A stretch of 53,629 bases of DNA from Yinghuangia elevatio (GTDB lineage Bacteria; Actinomycetota; Actinomycetes; Streptomycetales; Streptomycetaceae): NCBI RefSeq assembly GCF_040649515.1, contig NZ_JBEZFP010000053.1, positions 1-53,629 on the forward strand. Direction: 5' to 3'. Each line of letters opens with the position of its first letter. The first letter of the stretch is position 1. The notes beneath the pieces are model-generated. The model had not been told where the DNA came from. It saw only the letters and a list, made by a program, of their open reading frames with translations, and ran no database searches. Positions 32,151 to 40,192 of the stretch are shown in pieces. The position numbers were made by a program, and so were the translations under genes.

Positions 32151-34076
32151 TCACCCCGGGCGGTGTACGGCGGCTGCGCACAACGCGGCCAGTTCGGGCA
32201 GCGTCCCCTCGAAGTCCGGGAGAAGCTGCGCGAACACGGCCCACGCCTCGGGATCGGTGCCCAGCGGCACGAGGACGCCGTCGGCGATGGTCGCGCGCAC
32301 CTGCGGCCCGGCCCCGTCCCGGCAGTGCCAGCGCAGTGATTGCAGCGCCGCGATTGCCGGGCGGCCGATCAGCACCGGGTCCTCGGGCGGCAGAGCACGC
32401 GTCCACTCGTCGTAACCGGTCTGCGGCAGCGGGTGTTCGCGGATCCGCTCGGCCGCGGGCAGGTCCCACGCCTCCGGCTCGGGCGGCGGCTTGGCCGGTC
32501 CGCGCCTGCCCCGTTCGAACCGGGCGCGTGCCTCGGTCAGCCGGTCGGTCGACCCTTGCGCGAGTGCTTCGTCCGCCACCGAGCGCACTGCTTTCGGGAA
32601 CGCCTCGGGCACCGACGTGAGCACGCCCGCCACTTCCCCTGGGCCCACGCGCTCCCACACGCTGAGCAGGACGTCGATCAGGTCGATGCGGCGCAACTTG
32701 CGGCACTCTGGCAGCGCCTGGCACACCACCGCGGGATCACCGCAGAACACCAGCGTCGTCGCCTCGATGTGCTTCGGCTCGTCGACGACCCGCTGCCGCA
32801 ACTCCGGATCCATCGGCCTGCGCACGCCGCTCGTCGGGGAGTGCCCGGCGAACACCTCGCGACGGAGGGCGGCACTGACCCCCGCCTTGTTCCAGGCGAG
32901 GATGCGGTCGAACTCGGCGTCCTCGTACGCCTGTATGCGCCGGGCCTGCTCGTCGCGCAGGTGCTGGTGCGAGGCGATCTTGCGCAGCAGCACCCGGTGG
33001 CCGGTGCTGTGCGCCAGTTCGAGCAGGCCCGGCGCTATCGCTACGTTGCCGGGGATGAGGTCGGCGGCCACTTCCTCCGTCATGTGCGGGAGCAGGACGC
33101 CGACGTCGTCCGCGTCGAGTCGCCGCAACAGATAGAGGAGAGCGGGCCGGACGCGGGCGGGCGGCGAGATCTGCGGTGTGGGGGAAGGGTCCTCGGCCGC
33201 CGCGGCCAGGGCTTCGGGCAGTGTGCCGTCGGCGGTTCCGAGGATGACCGCGAGGCGCGCCCACGCGTGTGGGTCGGCCTTGACGGTGCTGTGCAGCAGC
33301 GGGCGTACGACCGCGTTGGCCGCGTTGTCGTCGTGCAGCGTCGGCGCATGGTCGCGGGTCAGGCGCGCAAGCGCCTGGGTGGCGACGAGCGCGGGACGCA
33401 GGTGCGATGCGAGGTCGTCGGCGGTGGCCGCGCCCCAGGCCAGCACCTCCCTCGCCGGCTCCACCAGGTGGTCGACCGAGCGCCAGCTCCGGTCGGGGCG
33501 GTGCAGCAGCGGCGCGAGGTCGAGGGTGGCGACGGCGGACCGCTGCCGGTAGTGCGGACGCACGCGGGCGCTGTAGGTGAGCTCGGGGTGTGCGGTGAGC
33601 AGTTCCAGCGCTTCGTCGCGTGTGCAGGTGGACTCGCGGATGCGGTCCCGGGCGAGATCGGCCGGGCCGCGCGGGTCGCCTTCGTCGAACGGTGCCGCGG
33701 CGACCGCCTGGTCCCATGTCGCCACGCGCCGGTGCATGTCCTCGGGCTCGGGCGGCGAGAAGACGGCACGCACGACCGCCTCACCGCCGGCCTCGATCAG
33801 CGTCCTGAGCTGATGCGGCGTCAGACACGCGTTGCACGCCAGCGCGGCACGCTCCTCGTCGCCGCCCGCCTCCGCGACGACGGCCACGAACCCGTCGGGC
33901 ACCGGGGTGTGGGCGGCGAGCTGGTGCGCGAGGGCGCCCGCGCCGTACAACGCGGTCATGCGGGTCAACGCCGCGCGGGCATGCGCCGGTTCGCGCTCGG
34001 CGAGCGCGGCGAGCAGCAGGCTGACGGGTGGCGCGCTGGTGGACGACGCGCTGGTGGACGACGCGATGGCGCTCAT
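32151..34076 (-). CDS. Large alpha-solenoid-like protein (paralogue 4, convergent to the operon)
   Basis: This 641-residue protein is more distant from paralogues 1-3 but has the same duplicated ending motif. The mid copy is HAWARLAVIL, then DGTLPEALAAAA; the C-terminal copy is EAWAVFAQLL, then FEGTLPELAALCAAA. LRV-like helices such as ACNACLTPHQLRTLIEAG occur near residue 60, and RRPMDPELRQRVV echoes the PLxPxxR motif. A short Ser/Thr/Ala repeat at the N-terminus comes from a 15-base tandem repeat at about 34036-34066. ATG 34076 has GGGGG upstream; an in-frame ATG at 34136 is less likely. It faces the operon tail to tail, so it has its own promoter but probably belongs to the same system. 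Confidence 0.82.
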   Translation of the reverse strand: MSAIASSTSASSTSAPPVSLLLAALAEREPAHARAALTRMTALYGAGALAHQLAAHTPVPDGFVAVVAEAGGDEERAALACNACLTPHQLRTLIEAGGEAVVRAVFSPPEPEDMHRRVATWDQAVAAAPFDEGDPRGPADLARDRIRESTCTRDEALELLTAHPELTYSARVRPHYRQRSAVATLDLAPLLHRPDRSWRSVDHLVEPAREVLAWGAATADDLASHLRPALVATQALARLTRDHAPTLHDDNAANAVVRPLLHSTVKADPHAWARLAVILGTADGTLPEALAAAAEDPSPTPQISPPARVRPALLYLLRRLDADDVGVLLPHMTEEVAADLIPGNVAIAPGLLELAHSTGHRVLLRKIASHQHLRDEQARRIQAYEDAEFDRILAWNKAGVSAALRREVFAGHSPTSGVRRPMDPELRQRVVDEPKHIEATTLVFCGDPAVVCQALPECRKLRRIDLIDVLLSVWERVGPGEVAGVLTSVPEAFPKAVRSVADEALAQGSTDRLTEARARFERGRRGPAKPPPEPEAWDLPAAERIREHPLPQTGYDEWTRALPPEDPVLIGRPAIAALQSLRWHCRDGAGPQVRATIADGVLVPLGTDPEAWAVFAQLLPDFEGTLPELAALCAAAVHRPG

Positions 34077-34202
34077 GATCCCCCGATTCCGGCAGGGCGA
34101 CGGGCTGGTCCGAGTATGCCCGTCCACCGCGATCACGCCGATCGCCTGTCCACAGCTGTGGAAAACTCCCGGCGCCGCCCTGTCGCCCCGCGGGGGGCGC
34201 GG

Positions 34203-35840
34203 TCAGCGGCGGCGTTTGGCGGTGCCGAAGAGGCTGCGGGTGATCTCGCGTACCGCGGTGTTGAGCATGCCCTTGACGGCCGAGTTCTTGAGGACCGACT
34301 CGACCGCGCTCGGCTCCTGCTTCTGACGCCGCGACGACGGCGCGGACGACGGCGCGGACGACGGCGCGGACGACGGCGCCTCGGCCTTCGCCCGCTGCTC
34401 GGCCTCGGCCTGGGCGGCGGCCGCCTCCGCCGCGGCCTGCTGGGACGCGGTGAGCTTCTCGTACGCCGACTCCCGGTCGATCGCCGTCCCGTACTTGCCG
34501 AGCAGCGGCGACGCGTTCACGATCGCCTGCATCGCGGCCGGGTCGATCTGCGCCATCAGCGACTCGGGGGCACGCAGGCGGGTCCACGCGACCGGCGTCG
34601 GGGCGCCCTTCTCGGACAGGACCGTGACGACCGCCTCGCCGGTGCCCATCTGTGTGAGGACCTCCTCCAGGTCGTACGACGACTTGGGGAAGGTCGACAC
34701 CGTGGCCTTGAGCGCCTTGGCGTCCTCGGGGGTGAAGGCGCGCAGCGCGTGCTGCACGCGGTTGCCGAGTTGGGCGAGCACGTCGGAGGGCACGTCCTTC
34801 GGCGTCTGCGTCACGAAGAAGATGCCGACACCCTTCGAGCGGATCAGCCGCACGGTCTGGGTGATCGCGGTCAGGAACGCCTTCGACGCGCCCGTGAACA
34901 GCAGGTGCGCCTCGTCGAAGAAGAACACCAGCTTGGGGCGGTCCGGGTCGCCGACCTCCGGGAGGTCCGCGAACAGGTCGGCGAGCAGCCACATCAGGAA
35001 CGTGGAGAAGAGCTGCGGCTTGTCCTGCACGGCGGGAAGTTCGAGGACGGACACCAACCCCTTGCCGTCGGGGGTGGTGCGCAGCAGCTCGGCGGTGTCG
35101 AACTCGGGCTCGCCGAAGAACACGTCGCCGCCGCTGTTCTCCAGGGTGATCAGCGACCGCAGGATGACGCCCGCGGTGGCGGCCGAGAGCCCGCCGATGT
35201 TCTTCAGCTCCTCCTTGCCCTCGTCGGAGGTGAGGAACTGGATGACCGCGCGCAGGTCCTTGAGGTCGAGCAGTTCCAGGCCGCGCTGGTCGGCGAAGTG
35301 GAAGACCAGGCCGAGCGACGACTCCTGCGTCTCGTTGAGGTCGAGGATCTTCGCCAGGAGCGTCGGACCGAAGGAGGTGACGGTGGCGCGGATCGGGATG
35401 CCCGGGCCCAGGCCGCCGAGCGAGAAGAACTCGCACGGGTAGCCGTGCGGCTGCCAGTCCTGCCCCACGTCGGCGGCGCGCGAGGCAACTTTGTCGTTGG
35501 CCTCGCCGGGCTGCGCGATGCCGGACACGTCGCCCTTGATGTCGGCGAGGAAGACCGGGACGCCCTGCGCCGACAACTGCTCCGCGATCAGCTGGAGCGT
35601 CTTGGTCTTGCCGGTGCCGGTCGCACCCGCGACCAGGCCGTGGCGGTTGAGCATGCCGAGCGGGATGCGGATCTGCGCTTCGGGGTGGCCCGTACCGTCC
35701 ACGACGAGGGCGCCGAGGTCGAGGGCGGGGCCGGTGAAGGCGTATCCGGCGCCGACCGTGGCGACCGCCTCTGAAGTTTTCGCGGAATTCTCCGGGGAGT
35801 CCGGTGCCGCCGTGCCGTCGCTGCCGCCCTTGGCCGCCAT
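34203..35840 (-). CDS. HerA-like ATPase, DUF853 (YjgR) family
   Basis: This is a 545-residue RecA-fold ATPase. Walker A is GATGTGKTKT near residue 72, the Walker-B-like element is PKLVFFFDEAHLLF near 279, and FFVTQTPKDVPSDVL is typical of the HerA/YjgR family. These enzymes resemble DNA translocases; the cellular role of YjgR proteins is not established. The C-terminal 100 residues hold an Ala/Glu-rich helical stretch and a linker of four Pro-Ser-Ser-Ala units made by a 12-base tandem repeat (about 34334-34380), then a basic end, AKRRR. ATG 35840 has GGAGGAG upstream. It is the first conserved-chromosome gene after the solenoid system and shows no functional link with it. Confidence 0.92.
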   Translation of the reverse strand: MAAKGGSDGTAAPDSPENSAKTSEAVATVGAGYAFTGPALDLGALVVDGTGHPEAQIRIPLGMLNRHGLVAGATGTGKTKTLQLIAEQLSAQGVPVFLADIKGDVSGIAQPGEANDKVASRAADVGQDWQPHGYPCEFFSLGGLGPGIPIRATVTSFGPTLLAKILDLNETQESSLGLVFHFADQRGLELLDLKDLRAVIQFLTSDEGKEELKNIGGLSAATAGVILRSLITLENSGGDVFFGEPEFDTAELLRTTPDGKGLVSVLELPAVQDKPQLFSTFLMWLLADLFADLPEVGDPDRPKLVFFFDEAHLLFTGASKAFLTAITQTVRLIRSKGVGIFFVTQTPKDVPSDVLAQLGNRVQHALRAFTPEDAKALKATVSTFPKSSYDLEEVLTQMGTGEAVVTVLSEKGAPTPVAWTRLRAPESLMAQIDPAAMQAIVNASPLLGKYGTAIDRESAYEKLTASQQAAAEAAAAQAEAEQRAKAEAPSSAPSSAPSSAPSSRRQKQEPSAVESVLKNSAVKGMLNTAVREITRSLFGTAKRRR

Positions 35841-36002
35841 GGGTCTCCTCCAGCGTCGCCATCCATTCGTACCATTACGCGAGAAATATCCCATTTGGCG
35901 ATCCGGCCGGGCCACCCGGCGCGCCCGTTCGGGTCGCCCCCGAACCGAGCTCGCGCAGAAACGAGTAGCCGATGCGCGCGACGGCAGACACCCCGGCCCC
36001 GG

Positions 36003-36008
36003 TAGGCT
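36003..36008 (+). promoter_or_regulatory. Candidate leaderless -10 box
   Basis: TAGGCT lies 7 bases before the GTG at 36016, matching TANNNT-N7-start. No purine-rich ribosome site is present between them. Confidence 0.45.
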
Positions 36009-36015
36009 GACCCCT

Positions 36016-36312
36016 GTGATCTTCAAGCGGATCGGTGACGGCAAGCCGTACCCGGACCACGGGAGGTCGGGTGCCCGCCAGTGGGCCGACATCGCCCCGC
36101 GGCCGGTGCGCCTGGACCAGCTCATCACGACCAAGCGACAGCTCGACCTGGACACGCTCCTGGCCGAGGACTCGACGTTCTACGGCGACCTGTTCGCCCA
36201 CGTCGTGAAGTGGCAGGGCGACCTCTACCTGGAGGACGGCCTGCACCGTGCGGTCAGAGCCGCCCTGCAGCAGCGCCAGGTCCTGCACGCCCGCGTGCTC
36301 GAACTGGACTGA
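36016..36312 (+). CDS. Conserved actinobacterial protein, annotated elsewhere as VapB-family antitoxin
   Basis: This 98-residue protein starts MIFKRIGDGKPYPDHG and ends YLEDGLHRAVRAALQQRQVLHARVL. From memory this is nearly invariant in Streptomyces and is labelled as a VapB-type antitoxin by pipelines. No toxin (PIN-domain) gene is adjacent, so an ordinary toxin-antitoxin pair is not supported. A DNA-binding or envelope-related role with the neighbouring LytR_C gene is equally possible. The start GTG seems leaderless. The 264 bases that follow it hold no gene that I can support. Confidence 0.85.
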   Translation: MIFKRIGDGKPYPDHGRSGARQWADIAPRPVRLDQLITTKRQLDLDTLLAEDSTFYGDLFAHVVKWQGDLYLEDGLHRAVRAALQQRQVLHARVLELD

Positions 36313-36576
36313 CGCGGGGCCGGTCCGGGCAGGCTCCCGACGACACCGAGGCCCGGTCGTACGCGCGGCGCAGCCACCCCAGGACCACCCGTCAGGGCTC
36401 ACCCTGACGGCCCAGCAGAACCCGGTCGCACACGACGCGTCCCCGCGCGGATCCGCGCAGGTCGGCGTTAGTCTCGGCAGCACGGCGGGCTGGAACCGAC
36501 GCCGGTTCCGGTACGCAACAGACCGCCCTGACCACGCACGTGTGGCCGGGGGTGCGAGGAGGATGGGGGCGCGTCG

Positions 36577-37236
36577 ATGAGCATGCTCACTCCCCGCGGA
36601 ATGCGGGGGCAGTACAAGATCACCGGCAAGCTGTACCCGCGGATGACCCGCCGCCGGCGCAAGTGGCCCGTCATCGTGGCCTGCCTCGTCGCGCTCGCGG
36701 TCCTGAGCACGGGTGCCTGGGCGGTCTACCACTACACCGCGGACGACAAGAACAACTCCGCCGGCAAGCAGTGCACGCCGAAGCCCTCCGGCTCGCCGAC
36801 ACCGCCCAACACGCAGCCGGTCGCCCAGACCGGTGCCCCGGTCGGCGCCCCTGCCGACCTGCCGGCCGCGAACACCATCAAGGTCAACGTCTACAACGCG
36901 ACCGACCGCACCGGTCTGGCCAAGACCGTCGCCGACGAACTCAAGGCGCGCGGCTTCGTGATCGGCACGGTCGCCAACGACCCGCTGCGCCAGCCCAAGT
37001 CGCCGGTGATGCCCGGACCGGGCCAGATCCGCGCGGGCGTGCCCGGCAAGTCCCCGTCGTCGGTCGTGGGCGCGCACGCGGCGGGCATGCAGCCGGTCGA
37101 GGACGCGCGTACCGACGCCTCCGTCGACCTCGTCCTCGGCGAGACCTTCCAGGCCCTGGCCACCCCCGACGCCGCCGCGGCGGCGCTCGCCCCGGCCGCC
37201 CCCGCACCGGTCGGCCCGGCCCCCGCGAACTGCTGA
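36577..37236 (+). CDS. LytR C-terminal domain protein, membrane anchored
   Basis: This 219-residue protein has a short basic cytoplasmic start, one membrane helix at about residues 30-51 (WPVIVACLVALAVLSTGAW), a Pro/Thr-rich linker, and a LytR_C domain. That domain begins with IKVNVYNATDRTGLAKTVAD and continues RGFVIGTVAND. The Pro/Ala-rich C-terminus is extracellular. LytR_C domains accompany cell-wall glycopolymer ligases; stand-alone versions like this one are conserved in Streptomyces with unknown function. The upstream site GGGGGCG and the family start MSMLTP support the ATG at 36577. Confidence 0.88.
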   Translation: MSMLTPRGMRGQYKITGKLYPRMTRRRRKWPVIVACLVALAVLSTGAWAVYHYTADDKNNSAGKQCTPKPSGSPTPPNTQPVAQTGAPVGAPADLPAANTIKVNVYNATDRTGLAKTVADELKARGFVIGTVANDPLRQPKSPVMPGPGQIRAGVPGKSPSSVVGAHAAGMQPVEDARTDASVDLVLGETFQALATPDAAAAALAPAAPAPVGPAPANC

Positions 37237-37262
37237 CCCGAACCGGCCACCGTTCCTCGCTC

Positions 37263-37289
37263 GTCATGCCCCGCCCCGCGGGGCATGAC
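37263..37289 (+). terminator. Hairpin terminator after the LytR_C gene
   Basis: A perfect 11-bp stem, GTCATGCCCCG (37263-37273) with CGGGGCATGAC (37279-37289), and a 5-base loop. It ends only 6 bases before the next start codon, so it may also limit translation or transcription of the DUF2784 gene. Confidence 0.6.
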
Positions 37290-37295
37290 TGAGGT

Positions 37296-37676
37296 ATGGG
37301 CTACCGCATCCTCGCCGACGCGGCCATGGCCGTGCACTTCGCCTTCCTCGTGTACGTCGTGGCCGGCGGCTTCCTCGCCTGGCGGTGGCCCCGCGCGCTC
37401 TGGCCGCACCTGGCCGCCGGAGTGTGGGGCGTCCTCATCCTGACCGCCGGCATCGAGTGCCCGCTGACCGCCGCCGAGAACTGGTCCCGCGACCGGGCCG
37501 GCGGCAACCGCCTCCCGCCCTCCGGGTTCATCGACCACTACATCGAGGGCGTCGTCTACCCCGAGCGGTACACCCTGCTCCTGCAACTCCTCGCCGTCGC
37601 CTGCGTCCTCGCCTCCTGGTCCGTCCCCCTCCGCCGCCGCCTGACCAGCCGCCCCCACCCCCAAAGCCGCGCCTGA
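37296..37676 (+). CDS. DUF2784 family membrane protein
   Basis: This 126-residue integral membrane protein matches DUF2784. It starts YRILADAAMAVHFAFLVYVV, has a WPHLAAGVWGVLILTAGIECPLTAAEN centre (first helices at about 5-28 and 40-60), then FIDHYIEGVVYPERYT and a last helix near 92-110. The conserved ECPLT-x-x-EN and HY residues suggest a cofactor or metal site, but no function is established. The start lacks a normal ribosome site because the upstream hairpin nearly touches it. Confidence 0.88.
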   Translation: MGYRILADAAMAVHFAFLVYVVAGGFLAWRWPRALWPHLAAGVWGVLILTAGIECPLTAAENWSRDRAGGNRLPPSGFIDHYIEGVVYPERYTLLLQLLAVACVLASWSVPLRRRLTSRPHPQSRA

Positions 37677-37781
37677 CCCAAACAGCAGCCCCGGCAGTCC
37701 AAGCAAAAGAGAAGACCCGGCCGACAGACAATCGACCGGGCCGCATGAGACGGGAGCGAGACGAAAGCTCGCCCAAACGGC

Positions 37782-37814
37782 GTCAGCCCCGACCGGAGTA
37801 CGGTCGGGGCTGAC
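37782..37814. terminator. Strong bidirectional hairpin terminator
   Basis: A perfect 14-bp stem (37782-37795 with 37801-37814) and a GAGTA loop are followed on the plus strand by GGTTTTG. It lies between the DUF2784 gene and the 3' end of the minus-strand tRNA-Ser, so it can stop transcription from both sides. Confidence 0.8.
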
Positions 37815-37831
37815 GGTTTTGCTGCTGAGAG

Positions 37832-37918
37832 CGGTAGCGGTGGGATTTGAACCCACGGAGGAGTTGCCCCCTCACACGCTTTCGAGGCGTGCTCCTTAGG
37901 CCGCTCGGACACGCTACC
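37832..37918 (-). tRNA. tRNA-Ser (anticodon CGA)
   Basis: This 87-base gene has a long variable arm, as serine tRNAs do. The acceptor stem GGTAGCG pairs with CGCTACC, the discriminator is G, and the anticodon loop is CTCGAAA, giving CGA, which reads UCG codons. The T arm has GGTTCAAATCC. No CCA is encoded. It lies between a strong terminator and tadA. Confidence 0.96.
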
Positions 37919-37928
37919 GAGGGAGAGC

Positions 37929-38453
37929 CTACCCGACGTCACCCCGTGCCCCGAAACCGGTTTGCCGGAAGAAGGTGCTGAGGACGGTGCCGCACTCCTG
38001 TTCCAGGACGCCGGAGACCACTTCGGGCCGGTGGTTGAGGCGGCGGTCGCGCAGGACGTCCCAGAGGGAGCCGGCGGCGCCGGCCTTTTCGTCCCAGGCG
38101 CCGAAGACGACGCGGTCGACGCGGGCGAGCACGATTGCGCCCGCGCACATAGTGCACGGTTCGAGGGTCACCACGAGGGTGCAGCCGGACAGGCGCCATT
38201 CGCCGACCGTGCGGGCGGCTTCGCGGAGGGCGACCACTTCGGCGTGCGCGGTGGGGTCGCCGTACGCCTCGCGCTCGTTGCGGCCCCGGCCCACGACCTT
38301 GCCGTCGCGGTCGAGGACGACGCACCCGATGGGGACGTCGCCGGTGGCCGGGGCCCGGCGCGCCTCGTCGAGGGCGAGGCGCATCCACGGTTCGTACCGG
38401 GTCCGGACCGGGCCTCTGCGGTCCCGGTCCGGGGTGGCCGGCGGAACCGTCAA
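37929..38453 (-). CDS. tadA: tRNA adenosine(34) deaminase
   Basis: TadA converts adenosine 34 to inosine in the anticodon of tRNA-Arg(ACG). The zinc-dependent cytidine-deaminase signatures are complete: HAEVVAL holds the His ligand and the catalytic Glu, and PCTMCAGAI holds the two Cys ligands. GAAGSLWDVLRDRRLNHRPEV is typical of actinobacterial TadA. The TTG at 38453 overlaps the stop of the upstream partner gene (TTGA) with GGAG 8 bases before it. ATG 38384, 23 codons later, is the other possible start and has a weak ribosome site. The two genes are coupled. It lies just upstream, in its own direction, of tRNA-Ser. Confidence 0.93.
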   Translation of the reverse strand: MTVPPATPDRDRRGPVRTRYEPWMRLALDEARRAPATGDVPIGCVVLDRDGKVVGRGRNEREAYGDPTAHAEVVALREAARTVGEWRLSGCTLVVTLEPCTMCAGAIVLARVDRVVFGAWDEKAGAAGSLWDVLRDRRLNHRPEVVSGVLEQECGTVLSTFFRQTGFGARGDVG

Positions 38454-38917
38454 CGCACGGTCTCCAGCTCGTCGGCGCAGCCGAGGCGTTCGGCGATCAC
38501 GATGAGGGCGTCGGCGGGCAGGCGGCCGCCGCCGCCGAGGTCGGTCAGCTCGTCGGGGTCGACGCCGAGGTCCGCGAGGACCGTCTCGTCGCCGGCCGGG
38601 CCGGGCGGAGCGGCCTCTTCGTCGTCGTCCGGGTCGTGGCCCAGCACTTCGGCGGTCAGCAGGGTGTCCCCGTAGGCGCTGCGGGCGACCGCGGCGGCGT
38701 CGGAGACGTAGATGCGCGGATCCTCCTCGCCGTCCACGCGAACGACGGCGAACCAGGTGTCCTCCTGCTCGACGAGCAGCAACACCGGTTCCTCGTCGAC
38801 CGACGAGGCGCGTGCGAGATCGGCGATCGCGTCGAGGTCCTCGACATCGTCGAGGTCGACCTCTTGCGCCTCCCATTGGTGCTCAGTGCGCACAAGCACT
38901 GCGGCGAAGTACGCCAC
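38450..38917 (-). CDS. tRNA adenosine deaminase-associated protein
   Basis: This 155-residue acidic protein begins YFAAVLVRTEHQWEAQEVDLDDVEDL and ends ALIVIAERLGCADELE. In Streptomyces it is always found directly before tadA and is named for that association. It has no catalytic motif; the fold is probably a small alpha/beta domain with an acidic Asp/Glu-rich loop near residues 95-110. GTG 38917 has GGGAGAG upstream. Its stop overlaps the TadA start, implying coupled production and perhaps a complex. The upstream 228 bases to 39145 have no gene that I can support. Confidence 0.9.
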   Translation of the reverse strand: MAYFAAVLVRTEHQWEAQEVDLDDVEDLDAIADLARASSVDEEPVLLLVEQEDTWFAVVRVDGEEDPRIYVSDAAAVARSAYGDTLLTAEVLGHDPDDDEEAAPPGPAGDETVLADLGVDPDELTDLGGGGRLPADALIVIAERLGCADELETVR

Positions 38918-39145
38918 CGGACTCTCCCAGGTCGTCAGACTCGGCGCGGCCGGCTTCCCGGTCCGCGCGCCCTGCCGTGTTGTCGGGTTCCGCCGTCCCC
39001 CGGCTCGCGTGCCGGGATCCCCGCGGGCCCGGAACCACGGATGTGCTTCCCTCACGCATCGTGGCAGAAACGGGGGCGCCTGCGCGCGGATTGGCGGCCC
39101 GGGTCACGCGTGCGTCGCGGGGCTCGGGCGTGCGGGACGGCGGGA

Positions 39146-40078
39146 TCAGTACCGGAACGTGCGCATACGCATCATCTGGCGCAGCCGGGCGGTCCGGGTG
39201 CGCCGCGGCTGGATCCGCTCGCGGAGCTCGTGCGCCTCGGCCAACTCCCGTAGGAACAGGGCCCGTCGGCGGCGCCGTTCGGCGTCCGTCTCCTCCGGGC
39301 GGCCTTCCGGTGCGCGTACGGCCGACTCGACCGACGGCAGGCCCGCCCCCGGGGGCGCGCCCTCGACGGGGTCGGCGGAGTCTGCGGGGACAGCAGTCGC
39401 GGACAGGTCGGCGGGGTCGGTGCCGAGCGGGTCCGCGGGGGTGCGGTCCGCAGGGGTGCGAACCGGGGCCCTGCCGTCCTCGACCGCGGCGGTGGTGGAG
39501 GCAGGGCGCCGGACGGAGGTCTTGCGCGAGGCGGACGCGCGGCGGCGCGGGCGCGTTCCGGCGGACGCGGGCGACGGCGCGGCCGGGCCGGCGGCGTCCC
39601 TGGTCTCGACGGCGGACGCGGGCCGATCGGACACGCTGTCGGTCACGCGCGCGGTGGTGGCGGGCCGGACGCCGTTGGCGGCAGAGGCGGACGCGCGAGC
39701 GGACTTGGCAGTCCTGTCGGCGGTTCTGTCGGCGGTTCTGTCTGCGGTCCTGTTGCCGGTCGCGCCGGTGGCCGGGTCGGCGGCCGCGGCGGCCGGCGGG
39801 TTCGCGGACTTCGCCGCCTTGCCGGTGGCCTTGTTCACGCGCTTGGCGGAGCCGCCGCGCCGCGCGCGGGTGGACCTGGCCGGGGGGTCGGCCTGGGAAG
39901 CGGCCTTGCCCGATGTCTCGGATGCACCGCCGCGCGCGGCGGGCCGGCGCCCGGAGGCGGTACCCGAGGCCGGCGCCGGAGCCTCGCCTGACGGGCTTTC
40001 GGGAGCGGTCGAAGGCGGGCTGGTGGCAGGGTTTGCGGCCGTACGGGTCCGTGCCGTGCTGCGCCTTGGCTGGGCCAT
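39146..40078 (-). CDS. Basic, intrinsically disordered Ala/Thr/Arg-rich protein
   Basis: This 310-residue protein is mostly low complexity (Ala, Pro, Thr, Ser, Arg). It has a Lys/Arg-rich stretch near 75-95 (RVNKATGKAAKSA) resembling histone-H1-like tails, and a tandem TADR unit made by a 12-base repeat at about 39710-39755. Only the last 45 residues look folded: RRRRRALFLRELAEAHELRERI followed by a very basic tail ending MRMRTFRY. It could bind nucleic acid or the membrane surface. I know no named family. ATG 40078 has GAGGGGA upstream. Codon bias is normal, which supports a real gene. It is divergent from upp. Confidence 0.65.
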   Translation of the reverse strand: MAQPRRSTARTRTAANPATSPPSTAPESPSGEAPAPASGTASGRRPAARGGASETSGKAASQADPPARSTRARRGGSAKRVNKATGKAAKSANPPAAAAADPATGATGNRTADRTADRTADRTAKSARASASAANGVRPATTARVTDSVSDRPASAVETRDAAGPAAPSPASAGTRPRRRASASRKTSVRRPASTTAAVEDGRAPVRTPADRTPADPLGTDPADLSATAVPADSADPVEGAPPGAGLPSVESAVRAPEGRPEETDAERRRRRALFLRELAEAHELRERIQPRRTRTARLRQMMRMRTFRY

Positions 40079-40180
40079 GGGTCCCCTCGCGTCCCTGTCG
40101 TGTTTCGTCCCGACTCCCTTTAACCTGCCCGTTCAGCGGGTTTTACGCCACCGCAGTCCAGATCCGTGCGGGTGAGCGGA

Positions 40181-40186
40181 TACTGT
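40181..40186 (+). promoter_or_regulatory. Candidate leaderless -10 box of upp
   Basis: TACTGT lies exactly 6 bases before the upp ATG, and the intervening CTCACC has no ribosome-site character. This fits the TANNNT-N6-ATG leaderless pattern. Confidence 0.5.
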
Positions 40187-40192
40187 CTCACC

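Noticed and set aside
34334..34380. Tandem 12-base repeats as a CRISPR-like or regulatory array
   Set aside because: The repeats are in frame inside the HerA-like gene and encode a Pro-Ser-Ser-Ala linker; there are no unique spacers and no cas genes.
36016..36312. VapBC toxin-antitoxin module
   Set aside because: The protein carries a VapB-like label in related genomes, but no PIN-domain toxin or other small partner gene is adjacent.
37919..38460. Signal-recognition-particle RNA next to tadA
   Set aside because: Some actinomycetes have the 4.5S-like RNA near tadA, but the conserved GGAAGGAAGCAGCC core is not present in this window around tadA.
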